A DNA stretch of 64,000 bases from Diplocloster agilis (lineage in GTDB: Bacteria > Bacillota > Clostridia > Lachnospirales > Lachnospiraceae). Under the pieces are notes generated by a model. It made no database searches and was not told the DNA's origin. It saw only the letters and a list, made by a program, of their open reading frames with translations. Below, in pieces: positions 26,518-35,862 of this stretch. The position numbers and the translations under genes were made by a program. Location of the stretch: assembly GCF_019042275.1 (NCBI RefSeq), contig NZ_JAHQCW010000022.1, forward strand, positions 34,389-98,388. Direction: 5' to 3'. Each line of letters begins with the position of its first letter. Within the stretch, counting starts at the first letter, position 1.

Positions 26518-27408
26518 ATGTACAAAATACGCAAGGCAGAAAAATTGGCAGAAAATATTTTTCTGATGGACGTGGAAGCGCCCAGAATCGCAAAGTCCTG
26601 TGAGCCAGGACAGTTTCTCATCGTTAAAATGGATGAGAAAGGGGAACGGATTCCGCTGACGATCTGTGATTATCATCGTGAAGACGGCACTGTTACCATC
26701 GTATTTCAGATTGTCGGAGCGTCTACGAAGAAGATGGCCGAACTTCAGGCGGGAGACAGCTTCCGCGATGTGATCGGGCCGCTTGGCCAGGCGTCGGAAT
26801 TCATACACGAGCCGGCCGCAGAGCTGAAAGAGAAAAAATATCTGTTCGTAGCCGGCGGTGTCGGAACCGCTCCTGTATATCCGCAGGTAAAATGGATGAA
26901 AGAAAACGGCATTGCCGTGGATGTGATAGTCGGAGCTAAGACGAAAGACCTGCTGATTCTGGAAGACGAGATGAGGGCAGTGGCTGGAAATCTGTATATC
27001 ACCACGGATGACGGCTCTTATGAGCGCAAAGGCATGGTAACGGAAGTGATTAAGGATCTGGTTCAGAACCAGGGAAAACATTATGATCAGGTGGTTGCGA
27101 TCGGACCGATGATCATGATGAAGTTTGTCTGTCTTCTGACCAAGGAACTGGGACTTCCCACCATTGTTAGTTTAAATCCCATTATGGTTGACGGAACCGG
27201 TATGTGCGGCGCCTGCCGTGTCACCGTAGGAGATCAGGTGAAATTTGCCTGTGTGGACGGTCCTGAATTCGACGGCCATCTGGTGAATTTTGATGAGGCG
27301 ATGAAACGTCAGACGATCTACAAGACTCAGGAAGGCAGAGCGATGTTGAAATTGCAGGAAGGCGATACGCATCATGGCGGCTGTGGACATTGCGGAGGTG
27401 ACGAGTAA
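26518..27408 (+). CDS. nfnA: Ferredoxin-NADP+ reductase/NfnA-type FAD and [2Fe-2S] subunit
   Basis: A 296-aa flavoprotein. A ferredoxin-reductase-like FAD domain (PGQFLIVKMDEKGERIPLTICD, read in parts) is followed by an NAD-binding domain (FVAGGVGTAPVYPQVKWM) and a C-terminal cysteine cluster DGTGMCGACRV...FACVDGPEFDGH for a [2Fe-2S] centre, as in dihydroorotate-dehydrogenase electron-transfer and NfnA subunits. ATG 26518 follows GAGGAGG; an upstream TTG in the same frame is less likely. With NfnB it would carry out electron bifurcation between NADH, NADPH and ferredoxin. Its TAA overlaps the nfnB ATG by one base. Confidence 0.87.
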   Translation: MYKIRKAEKLAENIFLMDVEAPRIAKSCEPGQFLIVKMDEKGERIPLTICDYHREDGTVTIVFQIVGASTKKMAELQAGDSFRDVIGPLGQASEFIHEPAAELKEKKYLFVAGGVGTAPVYPQVKWMKENGIAVDVIVGAKTKDLLILEDEMRAVAGNLYITTDDGSYERKGMVTEVIKDLVQNQGKHYDQVVAIGPMIMMKFVCLLTKELGLPTIVSLNPIMVDGTGMCGACRVTVGDQVKFACVDGPEFDGHLVNFDEAMKRQTIYKTQEGRAMLKLQEGDTHHGGCGHCGGDE

Positions 27409-28796
27409 TGGGTGATGTATTGAAGAAGGTTCCCGTCCGGGAACAGGATGCGAAAGTGCGTGCCACCAATTTCGAGGAGGTATGCTATGGATATAATCAG
27501 GAAGAAGCCATGGAAGAAGCGGCGCGGTGCATTAACTGTAAAAACGCAAAATGCATCACCGGCTGCCCGGTGGCTATCAATATTCCGGGCTTCATCCACG
27601 AGGTGAAGGAAGGCAATATCGAGGAAGCCTACAAGGTAATCGGTAAATCGTCGGCGTTGCCCGCCGTATGCGGACGTGTCTGCCCTCAGGAAAGCCAGTG
27701 TGAAGGCGTATGTATCCGGGGAATCAAAGGAGAACCGGTTTCCATCGGAAAGCTGGAGCGTTTTGTAGCCGACTGGGCCAGGGAACACGGCATTTCCCCT
27801 GAAAAGCCCGCCAGCACCAATGGCAAAAAGGTAGCCGTAATCGGCAGCGGCCCCGCAGGCTTAACCTGCGCCGGAGATCTGGCAAAGATGGGATATGAAG
27901 TGACGATCTTTGAAGCCCTTCATGAGCCCGGCGGCGTGCTGGTCTACGGAATTCCTGAGTTCCGTCTGCCTAAGAAGGGCGTAGTGGCTCCGGAAATCGA
28001 AAATGTGAAAAAACTGGGTGTAAAAATAGAGACCAACGTAGTCATCGGAAAATCCGTAACCATCGATGAGCTTCTGAATGACGAAGGCTTTGACGCGGTA
28101 TTCATCGGTTCCGGCGCCGGACTCCCCAAATTCATGGGTATTCCGGGAGAAAATGCCAACGGCGTATTCTCCGCCAACGAGTATCTGACCAGAAGCAATC
28201 TGATGAAGGCCTTTGACGAAAACTACGATACCCCGATCATGATCGGCAAAAAAGTAGCGGTAGTGGGCGGCGGAAACGTAGCGATGGACGCGGCGAGAAC
28301 AGCTCTGCGTCTGGGTGCGGAAGTGCATATCGTATACCGGAGAAGCGAGGCGGAACTTCCGGCCAGAGTGGAAGAAGTACACCACGCAAAACAGGAAGGC
28401 ATCATCTTTGACCTGCTGACGAATCCCCTTGAGATTCTGGTGGATGACAACGGCTGGGTCCGCGGTATGAGCTGCATTAAAATGGAACTGGGCGAACCGG
28501 ACGAATCCGGCAGACGCAGGCCGGTAGAAATAAAAGGTTCTGAGTTCGAGATCGAGCTGGATACTGTGATCATGTCCCTGGGAACCTCCCCGAACCCTCT
28601 GATCTCTTCCACCACGAAGGGACTGGAGACGAACCGGAGAAAATGTATCGTAGCCCAGGAAGAAAACGGCGCGACTACAAAAGAAGGCGTATATGCCGGC
28701 GGTGACGCGGTCACCGGAGCGGCTACGGTTATCCTGGCCATGGGGGCCGGAAAATCCGCAGCTCAGGGAATCGATGAATTCCTGAACGGGAAATAA
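27408..28796 (+). CDS. nfnB: NfnB/GltD-type NADPH-dependent oxidoreductase subunit
   Basis: A 462-aa protein of the glutamate synthase small-subunit family. An N-terminal domain with cysteines for two [4Fe-4S] clusters (CINCKNAKCITGCP, then VCGRVCPQESQCEGVC) is followed by a FAD motif VAVIGSGPAGLTCAGDLA and an NADPH motif KVAVVGGGNVAMDAARTALRLG. The annotation name glutamate synthase is common, but no large GltB-type subunit is present and the adjacent nfnA points to the Nfn bifurcating transhydrogenase. Translationally coupled to nfnA. Confidence 0.88.
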   Translation: MGDVLKKVPVREQDAKVRATNFEEVCYGYNQEEAMEEAARCINCKNAKCITGCPVAINIPGFIHEVKEGNIEEAYKVIGKSSALPAVCGRVCPQESQCEGVCIRGIKGEPVSIGKLERFVADWAREHGISPEKPASTNGKKVAVIGSGPAGLTCAGDLAKMGYEVTIFEALHEPGGVLVYGIPEFRLPKKGVVAPEIENVKKLGVKIETNVVIGKSVTIDELLNDEGFDAVFIGSGAGLPKFMGIPGENANGVFSANEYLTRSNLMKAFDENYDTPIMIGKKVAVVGGGNVAMDAARTALRLGAEVHIVYRRSEAELPARVEEVHHAKQEGIIFDLLTNPLEILVDDNGWVRGMSCIKMELGEPDESGRRRPVEIKGSEFEIELDTVIMSLGTSPNPLISSTTKGLETNRRKCIVAQEENGATTKEGVYAGGDAVTGAATVILAMGAGKSAAQGIDEFLNGK

Positions 28797-28814
28797 ATAT
28801 TAGAAACAGGCCGG

Positions 28815-28998
28815 AGCGGGCCGGAACAGAGCTGCCTCAGAGAGGGGCGGCCCCTTGATCCGGCCCGCTTTTTCTTTATTCCATAGGAAAGTGCGCCTAT
28901 GGAATAAAAGCCCTCCGGGGGATCGCACTGCGGCGGAAAGGAAGAAGCCGCTTACGCGGCCCGCCGCAGGCGGAGAGTTTCGCAAGCGAAACTCTTTT
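28815..28998 (+). terminator. Cluster of three hairpins ending nfnAB
   Basis: First, AGCGGGCCGGA pairs with TCCGGCCCGCT (28815-28869) followed by TTTTT, a classic terminator. Second, TTATTCCATAGG pairs with CCTATGGAATAA (about 28876-28909). Third, GAGTTTCG-CAAG-CGAAACTC (28974-28993) is followed by TTTTT and lies just before the end of the convergent yesN-type gene. Confidence 0.85.
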
Positions 28999-29014
28999 TA
29001 TATATGGTTTATTA

Positions 29015-30556
29015 TTACAGTCCTTCTCCCTGATGCTGTATCCGGTATTCCGATGGGGACATGGAGGTAATCTGTTTGAACGCCTTGCTAAAGTAGAACT
29101 GGTTGGAGTAGCCGCACAGTTCCGCAACCTCCCGCACGGTGAGCTGGGAATGGGCGAAGTAATCACAGGCCTGGCTGATCCGGTAACTGGTCAGATATTC
29201 GATAGGGCGCACATCGGAATGTTTTTTGAACAGCCGGCTTAAGTATGCCGGGGTTATGGAGAAGTGGACCGCGATATCGTTTATATTAATGTCCCTTCCG
29301 TAATTGTTACGAATATATTCCTTTACTTCCGTGACCAGGGACTCCGGATTGACGGAGGACGCCAGATTGAGGACTCTTTGGCGGAATAGCTGTTCGAACA
29401 GCAGGTGAAGAGAGAGCTTTAGTTCCGCGTATGTTTTGGAATTTGACAGATACTCATCGATTTCCAGTTCCCGGCTGCTTAATTGCCTGCCGCCGGTATC
29501 GTCGTAGCATACAAGGAGCAGCAGTTTCAGGCAGTTGCCAAGCTGCTTCTGGGTGGTACGTTTGTGATCGCAGTGATCCAGAAAATGATCCAGATGTTCC
29601 AACAGGCCGTCCAGATTCTGGGTGTGGATGCAAAAACGGAAGTTTTCCAGCTGCTGGTCCTGCAAAGTGACGGCCGGGTCCTGGGAGTTTTCCAGGAAAT
29701 CTCTGCTGTGCAGAATGGCAGAATGGGCGAATATCAGCTGGTTGGTCAACTGCGTTTTGGACAGCTTGTATTCAGCGGCAAGATCGTTGACGCTGTATAC
29801 AGATTTGGAGATACAGATGGTGACGGCATCCGTAAGCTTCATGATCTGTCTTTGCAGCTCCAGCGCCATCATGTCTATTTTTTCCGGAGGAGTTTTATGC
29901 AGGAAAAATACCAGGAGCTTTTGATTGTAGGTATTTCCGCCGCAAAGCCGTACGGTCTCCCCTTTTTTTAAGTATTTGTTTACTACAGGACCTTTCAGGA
30001 TATCTTCCAGCTCGTTTTCGTAGGGCAGCCAGTCCTGGAAAGAGAAGGTGGCGCAGGAATTCAGATTGATCAACATCAACTGACATATGTTATAACTTAT
30101 GGCGTTCAGGAGATAGCCGGGAATCGGCGTGCCGGAATTCAGCATCCGGTACAGCGCATGCTGGTAGCTGTAATTTTGTTCGGAAATGATCTTTTCTTCC
30201 AATGTGTCCAGCACATATCTTAGGTCCTCCACGCTGACCGGTTTCAGCAGATATTCATCCACACCCAGCTGAATGGCCTCTTTCGCGTATTCAAAATCCC
30301 TGTAGCCGCTTAAAATAACGGTTTTTATGGAGATGGCTTCTTCTTTCAGCCTTCGGATCAGCTCCAGCCCGGTCTGTATGGGCATTCGGATATCGGTGAT
30401 CAGAATATCCGGATGAAGAGCCAGAATTTTTTCATAGGCATCCTGGCCGTTCATAGCGGTACCTGCAATCTCTACGTTTTTTTCTGTTTTTTCTATTTTT
30501 CTACAGATATCTTTTTGAATTAATACCTGATCCTCTGCGACCAGTACCTTAATCAT
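29015..30556 (-). CDS. YesN-type response regulator with AraC DNA-binding domain
   Basis: A 513-aa cytoplasmic regulator. The receiver domain (residues 1 to about 120) has phospho-acceptor Asp in DILITDIRMP, with VLVAEDQ at the start and YLLKPV at the end. A long middle region without clear motifs follows, then a C-terminal pair of AraC HTH motifs (about 405-510; AVHFSITPAYLSRLFKKHSD, GYSNQFYFSKAFKQITSMSP). It overlaps the sensor-kinase gene by 8 bases and is divergent from the CUT1 sugar transporter operon it most likely activates. Confidence 0.93.
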   Translation of the reverse strand: MIKVLVAEDQVLIQKDICRKIEKTEKNVEIAGTAMNGQDAYEKILALHPDILITDIRMPIQTGLELIRRLKEEAISIKTVILSGYRDFEYAKEAIQLGVDEYLLKPVSVEDLRYVLDTLEEKIISEQNYSYQHALYRMLNSGTPIPGYLLNAISYNICQLMLINLNSCATFSFQDWLPYENELEDILKGPVVNKYLKKGETVRLCGGNTYNQKLLVFFLHKTPPEKIDMMALELQRQIMKLTDAVTICISKSVYSVNDLAAEYKLSKTQLTNQLIFAHSAILHSRDFLENSQDPAVTLQDQQLENFRFCIHTQNLDGLLEHLDHFLDHCDHKRTTQKQLGNCLKLLLLVCYDDTGGRQLSSRELEIDEYLSNSKTYAELKLSLHLLFEQLFRQRVLNLASSVNPESLVTEVKEYIRNNYGRDININDIAVHFSITPAYLSRLFKKHSDVRPIEYLTSYRISQACDYFAHSQLTVREVAELCGYSNQFYFSKAFKQITSMSPSEYRIQHQGEGL

Positions 30557-32324
30557 GCTTAAAAGCTCCTTTCAGTGTGATACGGCATCCCCGGGAGAGA
30601 TTCTCCACTTTGTAAGAAAACTGTTCCCCAAAATACAGGGATAATCTGGAAAAGGTGTTGTTCAGGCCCAGACCGTTGATCTCCAGTTCCGTGGCCTCCA
30701 TGGGTTCCTCCGAAATATGGGAGAGGGCGTCCTGACTGAATCCGCCGCCGTTGTCCGTGATTTCTATTTCCCATCCGTCCGGGGCCGCGCGGCAGACCAG
30801 GGATAGATGCCAGGGCGGCAGTGTATTTTTGAAGCCGTGCCGGAAACTGTTTTCTGCAAATGGCTGGATGGACAGCCTGGGAATCAGAAGGTCATAAAGC
30901 TCCCTTGGAGCGTCGATGATATAGTCAAAGTTTGTGTCATTTGAGATTTTCATAAATTCCAGATAGTTTTTCGTATGCGTCAGTTCCTCAATCAGCGGCA
31001 CTTCTGTCTTTTTTGAGGTTACATAGCGCATCATGGAGGAGAGGTCCTGGCACATGACGGTGGTCACATCGCTGCCGTACACTTCGCTGGCTGCGCTGAT
31101 GCTGTTCAGCGCATTATATAGAAAGTGCGGGTCTACCTGTGCCTGCAGCGCCGCCAGATTCGCGTTGCTTTCACGGATCTCCAGTTCGTATATTTCCTGT
31201 ATGGAAGCCTTTAATTTGACGACCATCTGATTTAAAGAGGTATTCAGGATCTCGAACTCGTTGAAGGTGTCCGACGGCAGGGTCAGTTTGGTGTCTGAAT
31301 CCAGGCTGAGTTTGTTGACCTGGTAGATCAGCTGGTTCAGCGGCCGGGTAAACTGGGTGATCAGCGTGAAGATAATACCAAGGGTCAGGATCAGGGTGAG
31401 CAGTACCGTAATTACCGTGGTGAATATGTAGGTGCGGGTCTGCCTGTGGACCGTTTCGTTGTTGGAAATGAGTACCACAGTAAATCCGGTAGTGTCACTT
31501 TGGCGGGCATAGTAAGCGTAATCATAGGAATAATAACGGTTTTCCCCGGCTCTGATCTGAGACTGGATTTTGGCTACGGAATCAACGGGAAGGGTTGTAA
31601 TGCCGCGGTCGTAGGGATATACCATACGGCCGTCGGAGTCGAAGATCAGAATCTCCTTCTCATCCCGGAAGGTATCCTGGGTACACAGGTCCTTCAGACG
31701 CTGGCTTGATACCTGAATCTCCACGATGGTGTCCTGCGTGGTAGCCGCGTCCGCGAAGTTACGCAGGACAGAGAGCACCATGCGCTCATCCAGCGTCCAG
31801 GGGCTTTGAGCGGGCGCCCGGTAGATGACCGAATCGGTGTTAAAAGATTCGGCGGCCCGGTCTGTTGAGAGTACCTGATCGACATAATCCATATCATCGT
31901 AATAGGTACCGGTGTAATAAAAATAGTTTTTCTCCCGATTATAAAGAATAACGTTGGAGATAATTGGCGAGAACATCATGTTGCCGAGGGCGGTCTGAAT
32001 GGTCCTTTCCTGCTGGAGCTGCGAGATATACGCCTGAGCAGTTTCGCTCTCCGAAGTGTTCAGATTCAGAACAATGGAACGAAGGGAAGGATTCTTGGTA
32101 ATGGAAGTAGCTGCAATATTCATCTGCTCGTATAGGGAGTCGATCTGGGTAGAGATGCGTTCCAGGATGATGTCGGAGGATGTCCGTTCGTTTGTGATCG
32201 TATTCTGAATGGAGGTTCTGGAGAACAAAAGGGAGACGATCAGGGTTAGTGTCAGAAAAAGAATGCCTACACTTAGAAAAAGTTTTGTCTTAAACGGGAT
32301 ATTTTGTATTTTCAGCCGGCTCAT
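30549..32324 (-). CDS. YesM-type membrane sensor histidine kinase
   Basis: A 591-aa kinase. A first membrane segment at about residues 13-32 is followed by an extracellular dCache-like sensor region and a second membrane segment at about 295-320, then HAMP. The His_kinase domain has phospho-acceptor His in LQAQVDPHFLYNALNSIS and an ATP-binding domain with NSFRHG, ITDNGGGF and GLGLNN. It partners the response regulator encoded after it; the pair probably senses a glycan breakdown product handled by the locus downstream on the other strand. Confidence 0.93.
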   Translation of the reverse strand: MSRLKIQNIPFKTKLFLSVGILFLTLTLIVSLLFSRTSIQNTITNERTSSDIILERISTQIDSLYEQMNIAATSITKNPSLRSIVLNLNTSESETAQAYISQLQQERTIQTALGNMMFSPIISNVILYNREKNYFYYTGTYYDDMDYVDQVLSTDRAAESFNTDSVIYRAPAQSPWTLDERMVLSVLRNFADAATTQDTIVEIQVSSQRLKDLCTQDTFRDEKEILIFDSDGRMVYPYDRGITTLPVDSVAKIQSQIRAGENRYYSYDYAYYARQSDTTGFTVVLISNNETVHRQTRTYIFTTVITVLLTLILTLGIIFTLITQFTRPLNQLIYQVNKLSLDSDTKLTLPSDTFNEFEILNTSLNQMVVKLKASIQEIYELEIRESNANLAALQAQVDPHFLYNALNSISAASEVYGSDVTTVMCQDLSSMMRYVTSKKTEVPLIEELTHTKNYLEFMKISNDTNFDYIIDAPRELYDLLIPRLSIQPFAENSFRHGFKNTLPPWHLSLVCRAAPDGWEIEITDNGGGFSQDALSHISEEPMEATELEINGLGLNNTFSRLSLYFGEQFSYKVENLSRGCRITLKGAFKHD

Positions 32325-32536
32325 AGCAGTCCCCCTTGTATATGTAAAAAATTCTTTGGTAATAAAGCTTCTTCATTATATCGAATAATGAAAAAAATTG
32401 ACAGATAAGAAAAAAAGAAAATAGGGGCATATCAACCCAAGGTCAAAAAAATACATAACGAAAGGAAAAAAATCACATTCTTTTTTTGTGGTATTACCGA
32501 TAAAATGGAGCCATCAAATGAACGGAGGGAAAAATT

Positions 32537-33922
32537 ATGAAATTGAAAACAGTACTTAAACATGCTGCAGCCATAAGCCTTGTGCTGGCTATCGCCATGA
32601 CGGGGATCGGCTGCGGAAAAGGCAGCGATGCGGCCAGCGCAACCACTGATAATACGGAAAGCGACGCCGGCAGCAATACCGAAACGGCAGATCAGGCTGC
32701 ACCGGAGAACACGGATGACAAAAAAGGCGGCGTAACCATTACGGTGGGACTGAAAGCTTCTCATGTGGAAATCTCCAATATTAACACCTATAAAGACGCA
32801 TGGGAAAAAGAAACCGGAAACAAAGTTGACGTACAGGCCATCGATGACGACCAGTTTGATTCCCTGTTACAAACAAAGATGTCAACCAGCGGTATGTGGG
32901 ATATCTTCATCGGGGATACCGGAACACAGGCGACCTCCTACCAGCATGAGAAGAATCTGGTAGATCTGTCCGCGGAACCGTGGGTAGAGAAACTGACCGA
33001 CACCGGAAAAGAATTTGTGACACATTCCGACGGAAAAATCTACTGTTTCCCAAATGGCGGCGTCAACTCCTTTGGTATCGTATACAACAAGGATGTGTTT
33101 GAGCAGAACAACATCGAAATTCCGAAAACTTTTGAAGAGTTCGACGCGGTATGCGAGCAGCTGAAGAGCGCCGGAATCACGCCTCTGTACGTATCCATGG
33201 CGGATGCCTGGACCGTGAACCAGATCATGAACGGTGAGTGGCCGAATATCTTAAGCGCAAACCCGGACTGTCTGGAAAAACTGAACACGAATGAGATCCG
33301 CTGGGATTCCCTGCCGGAGTTCAACGAGATGTTTGTACGCCTGAAGAGCTATGTGGATAAGGGATATATCAACTCGGATATGGCTACCGCTAAATATGAG
33401 ATGGCACAGAAAGCAATCGGAACCGGAGAAGCTGCCATGATGTATATGGGCGACTGGGCTGATCCTGAGTACGCGAAAGTTGCACCGGAAGCGGCGGGCA
33501 AGATCGGTATGTTTGCGGCTCCCACCAAAGACGGTAACAGCAAACTGGCCATCGCCGGACCCGGAGGATACTACATATCCAACCAGTGTAAAAATGTGGA
33601 CGCTGCGAAAGACTTCCTGAACTTCATGGCACAGGAAGATAACATCAAGCTGAACCTTGAGACCAGAGCCTGTACCTCCGTATGGAAAGACATCGAAGCT
33701 ACCAATCTCAGCAGCACATTGGCCGATACGCAGACCTATGTGGATGCCGGCAATACCGAGATCCACTACAACCAGACCTATGTAATCACACCTTCCGACG
33801 ATGCTAACAGTGCATTCCTGTCCGTACTTCTGGGCCAGAAGGAGCCTGAAGAGTGCGCCAAGATCTGGAGCGACTCTGTGATTACGGTTGGAAAACAGCT
33901 CGGATTCGACGGATTCAAGTAA
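32537..33922 (+). CDS. CUT1-type sugar/oligosaccharide-binding lipoprotein
   Basis: A 461-aa extracellular receptor (SBP_bac_1 class). The signal peptide ends in the lipobox-like IGC at about residues 28-30, followed by a Ser/Thr/Asp/Glu linker. The mature domain binds oligosaccharides in relatives (TITVGLKASHVEISNINTYK start, GGYYISNQCKNVDAAKDFLNF near the C-terminus, read in parts). First gene of the carbohydrate operon, with GGAGGG before the ATG and a termination-like hairpin just after the stop. The roughly 210-base region upstream is A-rich and holds no promoter I can place with confidence. Confidence 0.92.
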   Translation: MKLKTVLKHAAAISLVLAIAMTGIGCGKGSDAASATTDNTESDAGSNTETADQAAPENTDDKKGGVTITVGLKASHVEISNINTYKDAWEKETGNKVDVQAIDDDQFDSLLQTKMSTSGMWDIFIGDTGTQATSYQHEKNLVDLSAEPWVEKLTDTGKEFVTHSDGKIYCFPNGGVNSFGIVYNKDVFEQNNIEIPKTFEEFDAVCEQLKSAGITPLYVSMADAWTVNQIMNGEWPNILSANPDCLEKLNTNEIRWDSLPEFNEMFVRLKSYVDKGYINSDMATAKYEMAQKAIGTGEAAMMYMGDWADPEYAKVAPEAAGKIGMFAAPTKDGNSKLAIAGPGGYYISNQCKNVDAAKDFLNFMAQEDNIKLNLETRACTSVWKDIEATNLSSTLADTQTYVDAGNTEIHYNQTYVITPSDDANSAFLSVLLGQKEPEECAKIWSDSVITVGKQLGFDGFK

Positions 33923-33943
33923 ATCTCACAGACCGGATTGAGA

Positions 33944-34060
33944 AAGGAGTGTTACAGAATTTCAGCAGGGCTGGATTTTGTGACACCCCTTTTTTATGCG
34001 ATAGGAAAACAGGCGGGAGTTTTGCTTGCGAAACTCTGGTGACAGAATCCTATTATATAG
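33944..34060 (+). terminator. Attenuator-like hairpins between binding protein and permease genes
   Basis: AAGGAGTGTTACAGAAT and ATTTTGTGACACCCCTT (33944-33991) pair with small mismatches and are followed by a T run to 33995, a terminator form. A second hairpin, GAGTTTTGC-TT-GCGAAACTC (about 34016-34036), is enclosed by ATAGGA/TCCTAT. Partial termination here would give more binding protein than permease, a common arrangement in such operons. Confidence 0.7.
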
Positions 34061-34075
34061 AAATGGAGGAATAAC

Positions 34076-34972
34076 GTGAAGCGAAATAATGTCAGCAAAC
34101 TGGAACGAAAATATTATCCGCTCCAATTTGCCGTTCCCGGACTTATCATCTTTACCGTGTTTTATGTCTGCTCTATCGTTGGCGGATTTATCTTTTCGTT
34201 CACAGACTGGAGCATTTACAATTTTGAATCCCCCGGGTTCGTGGGCTTAAGCAATTTCAAAGACCTGTTCGCGTCCCAGAGCTTTCTACCTGCGCTGGGA
34301 CATACCTTCCTGTTTGCGCTGGTAACGACGGTCCTGAAGGTAGGATTGGGACTGGTCTTCGCACTGCTTTTGAACCGGGCGTTCCGGGGAAGGAATTTTT
34401 TCCGGGCGGTGATTTTCTTACCCTGCACCATTGGCGCGCTGGTCATCGGTTATGTATTTACCTTTATCCTGCAGCCGGATACCGGAATCTTAAACGAGGC
34501 GCTCCGCAGCATCGGGCTTGGCGGCCTGGCCCTTAACTGGCTGGGGGATACCAACATTGTGCTGTATGTGGTGTGCGCGGTGGAATCCTGGATGTGGGTC
34601 GGCTTTAACACGGCTATCATCCTGGCAGGGCTGCAGTCCATATCCACGGATGTGTATGAGGCTGCGAGAATCGACGGAGCCAGTGCATGGCAGACGACCA
34701 GAGCGATTACGCTGCCGCTGGTCACCCCGTCCATCAACACGACGATTACGCTCTGTGTGATCGGCGGATTTAACATTTTTGATATAGTCATGTCTATGAC
34801 CAACGGCGGTCCCAACGGGGCCACGCAGGTGATCAGCAAGCTGTCTTATGACGCCATGCGTGTGGGAACGCTGGGCTATGCGTCAGCCATTAACCTGATA
34901 CAATTCCTGCTGATCGTCATTGTAATTTCGCCGCTGCTGAATTTCCTGAGAAGAAGGGAGCCGGATATCTGA
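34076..34972 (+). CDS. CUT1 sugar ABC permease, MalF/LplB-like
   Basis: A 298-aa membrane protein with six predicted segments and the BPD_transp_1 coupling motif in the form YEAARIDGASAWQTTRAITLPLV (EAA loop). GTG start at 34076 with GGAGG 8 bases upstream; no better ATG exists. The stop TGA shares one base with the start of the next permease gene, so the two are coupled. No ATPase gene is in the operon; a shared MsmX-type ATPase elsewhere is expected for this class. Confidence 0.92.
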   Translation: MKRNNVSKLERKYYPLQFAVPGLIIFTVFYVCSIVGGFIFSFTDWSIYNFESPGFVGLSNFKDLFASQSFLPALGHTFLFALVTTVLKVGLGLVFALLLNRAFRGRNFFRAVIFLPCTIGALVIGYVFTFILQPDTGILNEALRSIGLGGLALNWLGDTNIVLYVVCAVESWMWVGFNTAIILAGLQSISTDVYEAARIDGASAWQTTRAITLPLVTPSINTTITLCVIGGFNIFDIVMSMTNGGPNGATQVISKLSYDAMRVGTLGYASAINLIQFLLIVIVISPLLNFLRRREPDI

Positions 34973-35802
34973 TGAATTATAAGACAAAAAAAGCAATGTC
35001 ACATACCGCGGTTTATATCATCTGCCTGGTGATGACCTTTCTGGTGCTCTTTCCATTCTTCCTGGTAATCCTGACTTCCTTTAAGTCGGTGGAGGAAGCG
35101 GCGATTGTGAATCTGACGATGCCGAAGAAGTTCCTGTGGGAAAATTTCTCCTACGTGATCGAGCAGGGAAAACTGCTGCGCGCGTTTAAAAACAGTTTGA
35201 TTATAACGGGCTGTTCCGTATTGCTGACCGTGCTGGTCTCATCGGTTACCGCCTTTACCCTCACGAGAAGAAGCGACAAACTGAGCGGCCTGTTGTCCAA
35301 CTACTTCCTGATCGGTATGATCGCGCCGCTTTCCCTGATCCCGGAAGTTATCATTGTGAAGACGCTTGGATTAAGCGGTACCTATCTCTCGATCATCCTG
35401 ATTCATGTGGCATCCAGGATGCCGCTGAGTATCATGATCTATTCCGGCGTCATCAAAGGTATCCCCAGGTCGCTGGATGAGTCGGCTATGTTAGAAGGCT
35501 GTGGTTTCAGCCGTATGTTTTTCCAGGTGATATTCCCACTGTTAAAACCCGCGGTGTTTACGAATATCATTATCGTATTCATGGGCGTCTGGAATGATTT
35601 CCAGATCTCCTTGTACTTTGTCACGGATGTGGCTAAGAATACGATACCTCTGAGTATCTACAGTTTCGTGGGCTATATGACGTACAAGTGGAACTATGTC
35701 TGCGCCTTCATCGTCTTGTCGATACTTCCGATTCTGATCGTGTACATCTGTGCGCAGAAATATATCGTCGACGGTATGATCGCCGGAGCGGTCAAAAGCT
35801 GA
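34972..35802 (+). CDS. CUT1 sugar ABC permease, MalG/YtcP-like
   Basis: A 276-aa second permease with six membrane segments and the EAA-type loop SLDESAMLEGCGFSRMFFQVIFPLL (read in parts). The ATG overlaps the previous stop by one base (TGATG). It forms the heterodimeric channel with the preceding protein. Confidence 0.92.
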   Translation: MNYKTKKAMSHTAVYIICLVMTFLVLFPFFLVILTSFKSVEEAAIVNLTMPKKFLWENFSYVIEQGKLLRAFKNSLIITGCSVLLTVLVSSVTAFTLTRRSDKLSGLLSNYFLIGMIAPLSLIPEVIIVKTLGLSGTYLSIILIHVASRMPLSIMIYSGVIKGIPRSLDESAMLEGCGFSRMFFQVIFPLLKPAVFTNIIIVFMGVWNDFQISLYFVTDVAKNTIPLSIYSFVGYMTYKWNYVCAFIVLSILPILIVYICAQKYIVDGMIAGAVKS

Positions 35803-35862
35803 CTTTGGATCACGGATGTTTCAAAAAAGGGAAATGAAAGGATAAAGGAGACACAAGTATTT

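Noticed and set aside
27408..28796. Glutamate synthase small subunit as the function of the GltD-like gene
   Set aside because: No large glutamate synthase subunit nearby, and the overlapping nfnA-type gene points to an NfnAB bifurcating complex.
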